Assembly: GCA_041749015.1 (NCBI GenBank)
Contig: JBGTCD010000096.1
Location: 1-64,000, forward strand
Reading direction: 5' to 3'
DNA from: JBGTCD01 sp041749015
GTDB taxonomy: Bacteria; Bacteroidota; Bacteroidia; Cytophagales; Cyclobacteriaceae
Length of the DNA: 64,000 nucleotides
Shown piece after piece: positions 52,901 through 62,782 of this stretch. The position numbers were made by a program, and so were the translations under genes. Position 1 is the stretch's first letter; each line of letters starts with the position of its first letter. The notes beneath the pieces are model-generated. The model had not been told where the DNA came from. It made no database searches and saw only the letters and a program-made list of their open reading frames with translations.

Positions 52901-53563
52901 TTTGAGGGATAATTCTTTTCCAAGAAACCCGGACAGATATCCGGCAAAAACCTTTGCGAATTTTTCAAGCTTCTTATCCCTTGAGGTTAGAGCGAAAAGC
53001 TCTTGCTTTTTGCCATCTTCGTAAACTAGGGTGAATGTATAATGATGGGATTGGTAGGATTCTGTCTCAGAGCTCACAAAATCTGAGCTTGCATCAACCT
53101 TCATTTCGAGGCATTGGATGTCATCAAACTTTATACCGTGAGCCTTGTTGTTGCCCCATCTGTTAATGTTGAGTAATTGCTTCCTCTTGGAGATGAATAT
53201 ATTAAAATGTTTTTTGCTGTAAAAGCTATAAAGCGGGAAGAATATCAGCGCTGCACCACCACAGACCAAAAGAATTTGAAATATAATATCAGCAATTTTT
53301 CCAGAGTGCGGGACTAATAATCCCAGCAGGAAGACGAATAGCCCGGAAAACATAATCAGGATTTTTATCAGTATCCTTGATTTGGGAGCACCAACCAGGT
53401 TGATTTCCAAATCATTTTGTGGCTGTAGCAGAAACTCAAAGTCTACCAGCTTTTTGTTTATCTCATCTAATATCTGATCTGATGATCTCAAGGTTATTTT
53501 TCGGATTTTCGCAAAATATATAAAGAAATTTTTAGAATCCCGGCCCGATTCCTCTATAAACAC
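52898..53563 (-). CDS. Membrane protein of unknown function
   Basis: A 221-aa protein with two adjacent membrane helices near residues 70-90 (IMFSGLFVFLLGLLV) and 95-115 (IIFQILLVCGGAALIFFPL). A beta-rich C-terminal part follows, with SKRKQLLNINRWGNNKAHGIKF resembling membrane-tethered PH-like domains. No family assigned. The start may lie a few codons inside the open frame. It is divergent from murI across 52 bp. Confidence 0.7.
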   Translation of the reverse strand: MFIEESGRDSKNFFIYFAKIRKITLRSSDQILDEINKKLVDFEFLLQPQNDLEINLVGAPKSRILIKILIMFSGLFVFLLGLLVPHSGKIADIIFQILLVCGGAALIFFPLYSFYSKKHFNIFISKRKQLLNINRWGNNKAHGIKFDDIQCLEMKVDASSDFVSSETESYQSHHYTFTLVYEDGKKQELFALTSRDKKLEKFAKVFAGYLSGFLGKELSLK

Positions 53564-53615
53564 GCCTCATTTTTTTTCGCTAAGCATTATTTTATTCACT
53601 TTTGTACCAATCATC

Positions 53616-54428
53616 ATGCAAATCAGTAGTCAATCCCCAATTGGGATATTTGATAGTGGAATTGGAGGTCTTACCGTAGCACATGCTATCCGTAATAGGC
53701 TGCCTAATGAGTCTTTAATTTATTATGGTGATACGGCTCATCTACCCTATGGTGACAAGTCGGAGGCGGCAATCCAGGCTTATTCTGTTAAGATCACCCA
53801 GTTGCTTTTAGATAAAGGCTGTAAGGCTATCGTGATTGCTTGTAATTCAGCAAGTTCTGCTGCCTATGAATTACTCAAAGAATACACCGGCTCAAGGGCT
53901 AAAATCATCAATGTGATAGATCCTATGGTCCACCAGATTGTAAGTCAACATTCCAATAAAAGAATAGGGCTTATTGGCACCAAGAGGACGGTCAATTCCA
54001 ATATTTATAAAACCAAGATAGAAGTACTAGGTCAGGGATTGGCGCTAAGCACCCTGGCCACGCCCTTACTGGTGCCCATGATTGAGGAGGGATTTTTTAA
54101 CAATAAGATATCTGGTGAGATCATTGAAAACTATCTCAAAGACCCGGAGTTAGATGGTATTGAGGCACTTATACTAGGATGCACCCATTACCCACTTATT
54201 AAAAAGGAGATAGAAGCCTTTTATAATGGCAAGGTGGAGGTACTTGACTCCTCAGAAGTAGTGGCTATTGCTCTGGAGGAGTATCTGAGCAGTCAAGGAC
54301 TTCATAATAAAAATGGTAAACCATCAGATGTATTTTTGGTATCAGATTATACTGCATCATTTGAAGCCTCTTCTAAATTATTTTTCAGGAAAAGGGTAGA
54401 ATTAGAGCGATATCCTCTTTGGGATTAG
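53616..54428 (+). CDS. murI: Glutamate racemase
   Basis: A 270-aa racemase of normal length. The start IGIFDSGIGGLTVAHAI is conserved. The two catalytic cysteines are Cys76 (VIACNSAS) and Cys189 (ILGCTHYPL), the latter followed by His191. It supplies D-glutamate for peptidoglycan. Its stop is 46 bp upstream of nuoH on the same strand, so it may lead into the complex I cluster. Confidence 0.97.
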   Translation: MQISSQSPIGIFDSGIGGLTVAHAIRNRLPNESLIYYGDTAHLPYGDKSEAAIQAYSVKITQLLLDKGCKAIVIACNSASSAAYELLKEYTGSRAKIINVIDPMVHQIVSQHSNKRIGLIGTKRTVNSNIYKTKIEVLGQGLALSTLATPLLVPMIEEGFFNNKISGEIIENYLKDPELDGIEALILGCTHYPLIKKEIEAFYNGKVEVLDSSEVVAIALEEYLSSQGLHNKNGKPSDVFLVSDYTASFEASSKLFFRKRVELERYPLWD

Positions 54429-54474
54429 ATAAACAGTTGGATTTGGTGAGCAATACCTATAAGTTTATACCGAT

Positions 54475-55569
54475 ATGAGTTCGGTATTATTTTTTCTTCC
54501 ATTCCTGCTCGTTTATGCCTTGTTTGCAATTTATGCGGAGCGCAAAGTTTCCGCTTTTATTCAGGATCGGTTAGGCCCTATGGAAGTGGGATATTACGGC
54601 CTGGCCCAAACCATTGCTGACCTGCTTAAACTCATCCAGAAGGAGGATCTGATGCCATTGAAGGCAGATAAAGTCCTCTACCTAGTAGCCCCTATTTTGA
54701 TATTTACGGCTGTTTTTACAGGATTTTCTGTATTGCCGGTTTCACCAGGCTGGGCTGGGTCTGGCGCAGAGTCCGGGGTACTGTTTTTACTGGCCATAGT
54801 AGCCCTTGATGTCATCGGGATTGTTTTTGCTGGTTGGGGTGCCAATAGCAAGTTTACACTACTAGGTGGTATGCGTTCTGCTTCTCAAATGATAGCTTAT
54901 GAGGTGCCCCTTACCCTTTCGGTATTATGCGTAGTAATGGTAACCCAGACCCTTGACCTGCAAGTGATTTCATATCAGCAGGGCATTTTGGCTGATCCGG
55001 ACTTGCATGGTACGCGTTATTTTTTAGGTATTTCCGCCTTGGGTATCGATGTCAATAACATTGGTGGGTTTATGGCGTGGAATATTTTTACGATGCCCTT
55101 GTTGATTCCCGTGGCCATCATATTTTTTATTGCATCCCTTGCTGAGTGCAACAGGGCCCCATTTGACCTCCCTGAAGCTGAATCGGAGCTTGTAGGTGGC
55201 TATCACACTGAGTATTCTGGGTTTAGGTGGGCGGTTGTAATGCTTGCAGAATATGGTTTAATGCTTTTGGTGAGTATATTAGCAGCGGTTTTGTTTTTAG
55301 GCAGTTGGAATACGCCCTTTCCTGATATAGGTTCGGTCAAACTTGCTTCATGGACTAGCGGTGCCACAGGCACTTTTTCAAGTTATGTTTGGGGTATTTT
55401 CTGGCTATTTTCAAAATCCATCCTTTTGGTATTGGTGCAAATATGGATCCGATGGACCTACCCAAGACTTAGGATTGATCAATTAATGACATTAGGATGG
55501 AAATATCTTACACCTGTGTCATTGGCGCTAATATTTTTTTGTGCAGTTTGGCGATTATTATTTTATTGA
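54475..55569 (+). CDS. nuoH: NADH-quinone oxidoreductase subunit H
   Basis: A 364-aa protein with about eight or nine helices. Signature motifs: YAERKVSAFIQDRLGPMEVG at the start, the acidic loop AECNRAPFDLPEAESELVGG (quinone-cavity region) and FSKSILLVLVQIWIRWTYPR. It is the quinone-site membrane subunit of complex I. It opens the cluster here; nuoA to nuoG are not upstream, so the peripheral arm genes must lie elsewhere. The next gene is a kinase, not nuoI. Confidence 0.97.
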   Translation: MSSVLFFLPFLLVYALFAIYAERKVSAFIQDRLGPMEVGYYGLAQTIADLLKLIQKEDLMPLKADKVLYLVAPILIFTAVFTGFSVLPVSPGWAGSGAESGVLFLLAIVALDVIGIVFAGWGANSKFTLLGGMRSASQMIAYEVPLTLSVLCVVMVTQTLDLQVISYQQGILADPDLHGTRYFLGISALGIDVNNIGGFMAWNIFTMPLLIPVAIIFFIASLAECNRAPFDLPEAESELVGGYHTEYSGFRWAVVMLAEYGLMLLVSILAAVLFLGSWNTPFPDIGSVKLASWTSGATGTFSSYVWGIFWLFSKSILLVLVQIWIRWTYPRLRIDQLMTLGWKYLTPVSLALIFFCAVWRLLFY

Positions 55570-55588
55570 AAGTTGAATTCTAAATATA

Positions 55589-57616
55589 GTGTGGCTAAAA
55601 TTTAAGTATTCGTTAATTGTTTTTCTTCTGGCTTCATTGACTTATGTCGATGCCCAGGTGCTGGAGAATAGGGATTCATTGATTCGTCAGTTAGACAATA
55701 CTAATAATGACTCGCTCCGGATTGAACTCCTGATCGATCTATCTCAAACCTACCGATATAATGATCCTGTTCAGGCCCTTTCTCATGCTGAGCAGGCACT
55801 TTCTGCTTCAAAGGTGTTAGATCAAATCGCATTAAAGGGTGCAGCCCTCAAAAATATGGCTGAGATTTATACCACCCAAGGCCAATTTGGCAAGGCCCTG
55901 GACTACGATCAGGAATTGCTCAAATTAATGCGTGAGGCGGGTGATAGGAAAGGAGAGTCCATTGCCCTTAATGGTATGGGAAATAGTTTCTTTGAACTGG
56001 ATAATTACCAAAATGCCTACCGGTATTTTTTGGAAGCCTATAAGATTGGCGAGGAAATGGACGACCAACTGCGGGTTGCGATTGGGCTTTATAATCTAGG
56101 CAGAGTTTATATGGTGCAGGAAACCTTTGACCTTGCTTATGAATATTTCCATAACTCCATGGAGACCAGCAAAAGGATCAATGATATTGAAGGTGTAGCA
56201 TTTTGCAATCATTACCTGGGGTTGTGGGCAAAGGCGGTGAAAGAAATGGACCGGGCAAAGGAATATTTTGATAAATCCTTACAGATCAGTAGGGAAAATA
56301 ACTTTTATGAGGTGCTGCCTTTTACCTTACTTCACACCGGGAACTTGTATAAAGACCTTAAAGAATTTAAAAAAGCCGAAGAATATTACAAGGAAGCACT
56401 TGAACTAAACGAAAGGCTGGCCAATCAAATAGGCATTATGGAAACCAGGCTTGGGATAGGTCTTTTGCAAATTGAAAGAAAGCAATTTGCCCTTGCTGAA
56501 AGAACTCTGAATAGTGCTCTGGAGATTTCTTATTCTATTAAATCCAAGGATACGGAGTCAGACCTGTATGAGGCCTTTTCCCGACTGAATGAAGCCAAAG
56601 GAAATTTTGCTCTGGCTCTGCAATATTTAAGGCGCCATCAGCTCCTTGAGGACAGTTTGTTCAGTCTCAGAAAAGACGAGCAATTTGCCAGAATTCAGGC
56701 CCAATATGAATCGGAGAAAAAGGATCGGGAGATTGAATTATTATATCAGACTGAGCAACTTCAACAAGTAAATCTGGAGAGAAATGAAATGATCAGAAAT
56801 ATCCTTGTGGTGATTCTGGCTTTTACTGTCATAATGATTGTGAATCTTTCAAGAAGTAGCAGAAGACGAAAAAGAATTAATGAATTACTCATTAAAAATC
56901 AAAAGGAGGTTGAGGAGAAAAACGCAAACCTCAGGCAGATCAGTGAGTTTAAGGATAAGTTCTTTTCGGTGGTTTCACATGATCTAAGGTCACCTTTGAA
57001 TGCTCTGAGTGGTGTACTTGATCTGATGGCTGACAAAACCCTTACCGCGGGAGAATTTGAGCAACTCAGGCAGGCATTGCAGGCGCAATTCGAAACTACC
57101 AGAAATCTGCTAGACAATCTTTTGGATTGGACCCTTGTACAAATGGATAAGTTGGCTACTCGCCTGGAAGACTTTCGTTTAAATGATTTAGTCGATGAAA
57201 ATCTTAAACTAATCAAATCTGCCGACCACAAAGAAATCACGATAGAGAGCAAGATAGACCCTGCAGTTAAGGTACATGCCGATGAAAATATGGTGAACCT
57301 CGTAGTGCGCAACCTCTTATATAATGCCGTGAAATTTACCGAGCGAGGCGGAAATGTGGAGATCAATGCTGAAAAACAAAACGGAATGATTCAGGTTTAT
57401 GTTAAGGATTCTGGGGTAGGGATGTCTGAATCGGTGCAGGCCAAAATATTTAATGATGCTGAGCATTATTCATCTTCAGGTACTGAAGAAGAGTCCGGTT
57501 CCGGATTAGGCTTAAAGCTCTGCAAAGAGTTTGTAGAAAAAAATGGGGGTAAAATTTGGGTCGATAGTGCGCCTGGTGAGGGCAGCACCTTTTATTTTAC
57601 CTTGAAAAGCGCTTGA
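55589..57616 (+). CDS. TPR-domain sensor histidine kinase inside the nuo cluster
   Basis: A 675-aa kinase. The GTG start at 55589 gives a signal peptide (YSLIVFLLASLTYVDAQ). About seven tetratricopeptide-type repeats fill residues 40-360 and should lie in the periplasm. A coiled coil and a membrane helix (NILVVILAFTVIMIVNL, about 407-425) follow, then HisKA with VSHDLRSPLNAL (His464), the N box (NLLYNAVKF), G1 (KDSGVGMS) and G2 (GSGLGLKLC). It is 19 bp after nuoH and 4 bp before nuoI. It has no response regulator nearby. Confidence 0.95.
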   Translation: MWLKFKYSLIVFLLASLTYVDAQVLENRDSLIRQLDNTNNDSLRIELLIDLSQTYRYNDPVQALSHAEQALSASKVLDQIALKGAALKNMAEIYTTQGQFGKALDYDQELLKLMREAGDRKGESIALNGMGNSFFELDNYQNAYRYFLEAYKIGEEMDDQLRVAIGLYNLGRVYMVQETFDLAYEYFHNSMETSKRINDIEGVAFCNHYLGLWAKAVKEMDRAKEYFDKSLQISRENNFYEVLPFTLLHTGNLYKDLKEFKKAEEYYKEALELNERLANQIGIMETRLGIGLLQIERKQFALAERTLNSALEISYSIKSKDTESDLYEAFSRLNEAKGNFALALQYLRRHQLLEDSLFSLRKDEQFARIQAQYESEKKDREIELLYQTEQLQQVNLERNEMIRNILVVILAFTVIMIVNLSRSSRRRKRINELLIKNQKEVEEKNANLRQISEFKDKFFSVVSHDLRSPLNALSGVLDLMADKTLTAGEFEQLRQALQAQFETTRNLLDNLLDWTLVQMDKLATRLEDFRLNDLVDENLKLIKSADHKEITIESKIDPAVKVHADENMVNLVVRNLLYNAVKFTERGGNVEINAEKQNGMIQVYVKDSGVGMSESVQAKIFNDAEHYSSSGTEEESGSGLGLKLCKEFVEKNGGKIWVDSAPGEGSTFYFTLKSA

Positions 57617-57620
57617 TTTT

Positions 57621-58283
57621 TTGTCTAAACATGGCTCCTCATATTGGAAAAATTTCCATATAGCCTTTGTCACTTTATGGCAGGGGCTGAAGATTACCTT
57701 TGGCCATATTTTGAGATCAAGAAAAAGTGTCAAGGCATTTGATGTATCCAGTCCAGACTATTTCAAAGGACAGGAAGGCATCAGCACCCTGCAATACCCA
57801 AAGCAAGCCATGCCGGTACCAGATGTAGCACGGTACAGACTTCACAATGAAATCGATGATTGTATTGTTTGCGACAAATGCGCAAAGGTATGTCCAGTAG
57901 ATTGCATTGAAATTGAGCCAATCAGAGCGGTTGAGACTTTTGGCAATACCTCAGATGGGACGCCAAAAAGAATTCATGCCGCTCGGTTCGATATTGATAT
58001 GGGTAAGTGCTGTTTTTGTGGCCTTTGCACCACGGTTTGTCCTACTGAATGCCTGACTATGACCAAGACCTTTGATTTTAGCGAATATGATATCAGGGAC
58101 CATCTATATTCATTTGGCACCATGTCCCCTGATGAAATCGAGGAAAAACAAAAGGCCTTAGAAGCCCACCTAGCCAATAAAGTAACACAAAATCCGACCA
58201 CCCAAGCTGACACTAAGGCAACAAAGCCATCCAGACCGGTATTTCGGCCAAGGGTAGAACCTCCTAAAAAAAAGGAAGAGTAA
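57621..58283 (+). CDS. nuoI: NADH-quinone oxidoreductase subunit I
   Basis: A 220-aa ferredoxin-like subunit with a TTG start 4 bp after the kinase stop. Two 4Fe-4S motifs: Cys81/84/87/91 (CIVCDKCAKVCP) and Cys130/133/136/140 (CCFCGLCTTVCP), clusters N6a/N6b that lead electrons to the quinone. The C-terminal ~70 residues form an extra tail that ends basic and proline-rich (RPVFRPRVEPPKKKEE), longer than typical NuoI. The gene is 1 bp before nuoJ. Confidence 0.95.
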   Translation: MSKHGSSYWKNFHIAFVTLWQGLKITFGHILRSRKSVKAFDVSSPDYFKGQEGISTLQYPKQAMPVPDVARYRLHNEIDDCIVCDKCAKVCPVDCIEIEPIRAVETFGNTSDGTPKRIHAARFDIDMGKCCFCGLCTTVCPTECLTMTKTFDFSEYDIRDHLYSFGTMSPDEIEEKQKALEAHLANKVTQNPTTQADTKATKPSRPVFRPRVEPPKKKEE

Positions 58284-58284
58284 T

Positions 58285-58815
58285 ATGGATGCGGCCATTG
58301 TAACATTCTACATGTTTTGTGGTTTGGCTGTGGTAGCTGCCACAGGAATGGTGTTCACAAAAAACCTCTTGTACGCAGCTGGGCTCCTTGCCATCGTGAT
58401 GCTTTCATTGGCAGTGGTATTTATTTATGCTGGGGCTATGTTTTTAGCTGTTTCCCAAATTCTCATTTATGTTGGCGGTATTCTGGTACTCATTATTTTT
58501 GGCGTGATGCTAACCAGCAGAAAACCAGGATTCTCTTTTGAGGCGGGCACCCATTATCATTTCTTTGGATGGCTCGCAGGATTGTCGATTATGGTAATCC
58601 TGATCATGACAATCCTGGATTTTGATTTTACCAGATGGATGCACCCTCCGGAAGTGCCGGATAATTTATCCGGATATACCAGCATCCAGCATATTGGGGT
58701 TTTATTGATGAGCAAATACCTCCTGATATTAGAACTAGCCGCTATATTTTTACTGGTGGTAATGGCAGGTGCATTACAAATCGGGGCTAAAGAAGAAGGA
58801 GGTAAGGCATCATGA
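58285..58815 (+). CDS. nuoJ: NADH-quinone oxidoreductase subunit J
   Basis: A 176-aa membrane subunit with five helices. Family features are NLLYAAGLLAIVMLSLAVVF and the glycine-rich third helix AVSQILIYVGGILVLIIFG (pi-bulge helix). It forms part of the central proton path of complex I. It starts 1 bp after nuoI and overlaps nuoK by 4 bp. Confidence 0.95.
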   Translation: MDAAIVTFYMFCGLAVVAATGMVFTKNLLYAAGLLAIVMLSLAVVFIYAGAMFLAVSQILIYVGGILVLIIFGVMLTSRKPGFSFEAGTHYHFFGWLAGLSIMVILIMTILDFDFTRWMHPPEVPDNLSGYTSIQHIGVLLMSKYLLILELAAIFLLVVMAGALQIGAKEEGGKAS

Positions 58816-59117
58816 TTCCGATCTCACATTTTCTATTATTCTCTGCTGTACTATTTGGTCTCGGGCTCATTATTGTGTTTACCAGAAAGCATATTTTGAT
58901 GGTGCTTATGGGCATAGAACTTATGCTGAATGCCGTCAACATTAATCTGGCGGTTTTTGGGCATTGGGATACCAAATTCCAACAGGGCCAAATATTCGCG
59001 TTGTTTGTGATTTTGGTGGCAGCTGCTGAGGCAGGTGTGGCTTTGGCCATCATCATCAAACTATTTAAAAACTTTAAGACAGTGGACCTGAGTCGTATTT
59101 CCGGATTAAAAGATTAG
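58812..59117 (+). CDS. nuoK: NADH-quinone oxidoreductase subunit K
   Basis: A 101-aa protein of typical length with three helices. The conserved glutamates are in MGIELMLNAVNINLAVFG and in FVILVAAAEAGVALAI, the usual proton-channel residues of NuoK (MrpC-like). It overlaps nuoJ by ATGA and lies 4 bp before the TTG of nuoL. Confidence 0.96.
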   Translation: MIPISHFLLFSAVLFGLGLIIVFTRKHILMVLMGIELMLNAVNINLAVFGHWDTKFQQGQIFALFVILVAAAEAGVALAIIIKLFKNFKTVDLSRISGLKD

Positions 59118-59121
59118 AAGT

Positions 59122-61062
59122 TTGGAGGCATTACCTTTTCACAATTGGTATTGGGACCTTATTTTTTTAGGACCTGTTTTGGGGTTGATCCTGGGGCTTG
59201 TGCTTTTCAAAAAGAAGGTTGGAGTTTTTACCACCCTGGGGATGGCTTTTTCTACCTTTTTTTTGGTTTTTCTCTGCCTCTGGAACCTGGATACACCCGT
59301 TACTTCTAAGATTTTTAACTGGTGGCATATTGGATCAGGTCAAAATATCCTTCAGGTAGATATTTTATTTACCAGCAACAGGCTTACCCTCTTAATGGGC
59401 AGTTTGGTAGGATTCATCGCCACGCTTGTATTCTGGTATTCTACCCATTATGAGGCTCTTAAAGGAGATAAATCCCGGTATTATGCCGGTTTGGTATTGT
59501 TCACCTTTGCCATGATGGGGATAGTTTTTTCGGGTAACCTCCTCCTGACTTTTGTGTTTTGGGAGTTAGTGGGCTTTTCTTCATGGTTTTTGATTGGTTA
59601 CTGGCACCATAAACCAGAGGCTGCCCGTGCTGCCAGGAAGGCTTTTTTGGTCAATAGGATTGGTGATATTGGGTTTATTATTGCCCTTATGCTGGTTGGT
59701 GTATATGGGGGTACATTTGATATCGAGGTTTTGCTCAGGGAGGCGCACTCCGGGCATCAGGCCTGGATGACTTGGGCAGGGGCGGGGCTCCTGTTGGCTG
59801 TAATTGGTAAATCAGCACAATTTCCTTTGCTTACCTGGCTGCCTGATGCCATGGAGGGGCCTACACCTGTGTCGGCCCTCCTCCATGCAGCCACTATGGT
59901 GGCTGCCGGAGTGTTCCTCCTGGTTCGCATGTTTGACTTCCTTGCCGAACCGGTACTCACCACAGCGGCATTTGTAGGCGGTATTACCGCTTTTATGGGG
60001 GCGTTTGCCGCCTGGCGGCAGGAGGATATCAAAAAAGTGCTGGCCTTTTCTACCATTTCCCAATTGGGATTCATGATCGCATCTATTGGGGCCGGGTACC
60101 CCCAGTTCGCCTTTCTTCATCTGTTCACCCATGCCTTTTTTAAGGCCGGACTTTTTCTGGGTGCAGGGGTGATGGCCCACCATGCCAACTCTTACAGCCT
60201 TGAGGCAATGGGTGGGATGCTCAAAAAAGCACCCTGGGTCACCTACGCATTCATCGCGGCCGCCCTGGCACTTGCAGGAGTGCCGCTTTTTTCAGGATTT
60301 ATTTCTAAAGAAGCGATTCTGGCTGGCATTAATAACTGGACAGCCATTTCGGTAAGGGAGGGATTTCATTCATCCATCCTGGTGAGCATTCTGCTCTGGT
60401 CTGGTGTATTCCTTACAGCAGTTTATGTGGCCAGGATGCTAGGTTACTTACTTAAGCCAAAAAATGAAACAGCCGCAGTTAGTACTCCAAATTCTCAATT
60501 GATCCCGGTGGTTTTGCTTGGGATTGGTTCCATTTGGCTTGTTGCAGGGCTTTTACCCTGGGATTTTTCTCAGGCCTGGATTATTGATCAAAGTGCAGAA
60601 TCCATTCCCGAGGCGCCTATTTGGATGATGCCCTTAACAATTTCTCTGATAATATTTGGGGGATACCTGGGATACCGGGATGTTCATTATACTAAGCAAA
60701 AAGCATTTAATAGGGCTGTTACCAACCTATCCCGTTTGAATTGGCAACTAGATGCTATTTATAATGCTATGATAGTAGCTCCCACGCTTTGGGTTGCCGG
60801 GATGGTGAGGATTATTGATAAGAAAGTATTGGATGGCTTATACAATGGTGCCGTTGCTGGATTTGTGGTTGTCGGTCATTTTTTAAATTTGGTAGACCGG
60901 TACCTTGTGGATGGCACGGTACACCTTTCGGTTTATGTGGTAAGGCGATCAGGGGTCCTGGCCAAAGCTGGCAGTGGCAGCATTCAGGCATATTTGATCT
61001 GGGCAGCACTTTTTCTGCTGGTGCTTATTATCACGGTGTTTTTTATGTTTATTGGGTTTTGA
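59122..61062 (+). CDS. nuoL: NADH-quinone oxidoreductase subunit L
   Basis: A 646-aa antiporter-like subunit with a TTG start. Key parts: NLLLTFVFWELVGFSSWFLI with the conserved Glu, NRIGDIGF, the lysine region AVIGKSAQFPLLTWLPDAME and LLHAATMVAAGVFLLVR, and the HAFFKAGLFLGAG helix. The long lateral helix follows near the C-terminus. It forms the distal proton channel of complex I. A 77-bp gap, larger than between the other nuo genes, precedes nuoM. Confidence 0.97.
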   Translation: MEALPFHNWYWDLIFLGPVLGLILGLVLFKKKVGVFTTLGMAFSTFFLVFLCLWNLDTPVTSKIFNWWHIGSGQNILQVDILFTSNRLTLLMGSLVGFIATLVFWYSTHYEALKGDKSRYYAGLVLFTFAMMGIVFSGNLLLTFVFWELVGFSSWFLIGYWHHKPEAARAARKAFLVNRIGDIGFIIALMLVGVYGGTFDIEVLLREAHSGHQAWMTWAGAGLLLAVIGKSAQFPLLTWLPDAMEGPTPVSALLHAATMVAAGVFLLVRMFDFLAEPVLTTAAFVGGITAFMGAFAAWRQEDIKKVLAFSTISQLGFMIASIGAGYPQFAFLHLFTHAFFKAGLFLGAGVMAHHANSYSLEAMGGMLKKAPWVTYAFIAAALALAGVPLFSGFISKEAILAGINNWTAISVREGFHSSILVSILLWSGVFLTAVYVARMLGYLLKPKNETAAVSTPNSQLIPVVLLGIGSIWLVAGLLPWDFSQAWIIDQSAESIPEAPIWMMPLTISLIIFGGYLGYRDVHYTKQKAFNRAVTNLSRLNWQLDAIYNAMIVAPTLWVAGMVRIIDKKVLDGLYNGAVAGFVVVGHFLNLVDRYLVDGTVHLSVYVVRRSGVLAKAGSGSIQAYLIWAALFLLVLIITVFFMFIGF

Positions 61063-61139
61063 AAAATATTATTTCTTCCATTAACCGCTTTTCAGGAAAT
61101 TTGACCAAGTTTAAACTTTGCTTGGCCGGAGGATAGGCT

Positions 61140-62780
61140 ATGACTATGGATCAGTATCTGCTCAGTTTTTTAATCTTTACTCCTATTGCTGGAGCACTGT
61201 TGGTGCTGATCCTGCCTGCTAAGTTTGAGTCACAATACAAACTAGTTGGATTGGGTGCTTTGCTGATCATGGCGCTTATTCTAATCCGCATTTATACCCT
61301 CTATGATCCTCAACATGGTGCAGGTGTATATGAATTGGAAGCCTTTCACTTTGTCGAGCATGCCCCCTGGTTTACTTTAGACCTTGGTGCCATTGGTAGT
61401 CTTAGAGCTTCATACTTACTTGGGGTAGATGGTTTCAGTTTACCTCTGGTCATGCTCAGCGTGGTAGTTCTTTTGGCGGGAGTAGTGGCTTCATGGGGCA
61501 TCAAAAAAAATCTCAAGGGCTATTTCAGCTTGTATCTTTTGCTTTCCGGGTCGGTCATGGGCTGCTTTGTAGCGTTGGATTTTCTGCTGTTTTACCTGTT
61601 TTTTGAATTTTTGCTGCTGCCCATGTTTTTTCTGATAGGGCTGTGGGGTGGTTTAAGAAGAGAATATGCTGCCATTAAATTTTTCTTATATACCCTCTTA
61701 GGTTCTGTCCTGATCTTGATTGTAATGGTGATGCTTTATCTTTCAGTGCAGGAGGGGGATGGTGAGGCATTTTTCAAGACTTTCAATATGGTCTCCATGA
61801 CTCAGGCTGAAAATTTCATTCCTGGGAGTGCCCTCGATCCTGGAGGTGATCAGATGCTTTGGGGCTGGCCTTTGCGCTGGGTGGCCTTTTTACTTTTGTT
61901 TATCGGATTTGCCATCAAAGTACCCGTGGTGCCCCTTCACACCTGGCTGCCTGATGCGCATGTAGAAGCCCCAACCGCCATTTCAGTGGTTTTGGCAGGG
62001 GTTCTGCTTAAGGTGGGGGGCTACGGTATACTTAGAGCCGGATTTTTAATTTTCCCTGATGGTGCTATTGAGTTTGCCGGGTTTATTGCTGTCTTAGGTT
62101 TGATCTCCATTATTTATGGTGGGCTTAATGCTCTGGTGAGTAAGGATTTGAAACGACTGGTAGCCTACTCATCAGTTGCGCATATGGGCTTTGTGGTATT
62201 GGGCTTAGCATCACTGACCAACGAAGGTTTTTCGGGAGCCATTTACCAGATGGTGAGCCATGGCCTTATCTCATCCTTGTTATTTCTTGTAGCAGGAGTG
62301 CTATATGACAGGACTGGTGACAGGATGATAGAAAAGTATTCAGGGCTGGCCCAAAAGATGCCCCGATTTACGGCCATTTCCGTGCTTGGTCTGTTTGCTG
62401 CTTTGGGCTTGCCTGGGCTGCCTGGATTTATTGCGGAGATCATGGTTTTTTTAGGTGCCATGACTGCAGCAAAAGGCCCAGATCCTTTGTTTTCAATTGC
62501 CATCCCAATTCTGGCTACATTGGGTTTAATTATTGGGGCAGGCTATTGCCTTTGGGTGCTTCAAAGGATGTATTTCGGAAAATTCTACGTGCATAATCCT
62601 GCCTGGGAAAAATCTCTTATTGACCTTACAAAAAGAGAAAGTATACTACTGTACAGCCTTGGCTTGCTAATCCTTAGTCTCGGATTATTCCCTTCATTTT
62701 TGATAAATATTTATGAGGGCACCGTTGAGGCTGCTGTTTCAGGGATTTTAGAAACCGGTAACGCCATTTTAAATCGATAA
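61140..62780 (+). CDS. nuoM: NADH-quinone oxidoreductase subunit M
   Basis: A 546-aa antiporter-like subunit. YLFFEFLLLPMFFLIGLWGG carries the conserved Glu. FAIKVPVVPLHTWLPDAHVEAPTA with its Lys and LAGVLLKVGGYGILR are the family core. It is a proton channel next to NuoL. It lies 77 bp after nuoL and 2 bp before nuoN. Confidence 0.97.
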   Translation: MTMDQYLLSFLIFTPIAGALLVLILPAKFESQYKLVGLGALLIMALILIRIYTLYDPQHGAGVYELEAFHFVEHAPWFTLDLGAIGSLRASYLLGVDGFSLPLVMLSVVVLLAGVVASWGIKKNLKGYFSLYLLLSGSVMGCFVALDFLLFYLFFEFLLLPMFFLIGLWGGLRREYAAIKFFLYTLLGSVLILIVMVMLYLSVQEGDGEAFFKTFNMVSMTQAENFIPGSALDPGGDQMLWGWPLRWVAFLLLFIGFAIKVPVVPLHTWLPDAHVEAPTAISVVLAGVLLKVGGYGILRAGFLIFPDGAIEFAGFIAVLGLISIIYGGLNALVSKDLKRLVAYSSVAHMGFVVLGLASLTNEGFSGAIYQMVSHGLISSLLFLVAGVLYDRTGDRMIEKYSGLAQKMPRFTAISVLGLFAALGLPGLPGFIAEIMVFLGAMTAAKGPDPLFSIAIPILATLGLIIGAGYCLWVLQRMYFGKFYVHNPAWEKSLIDLTKRESILLYSLGLLILSLGLFPSFLINIYEGTVEAAVSGILETGNAILNR

Positions 62781-62782
62781 AA

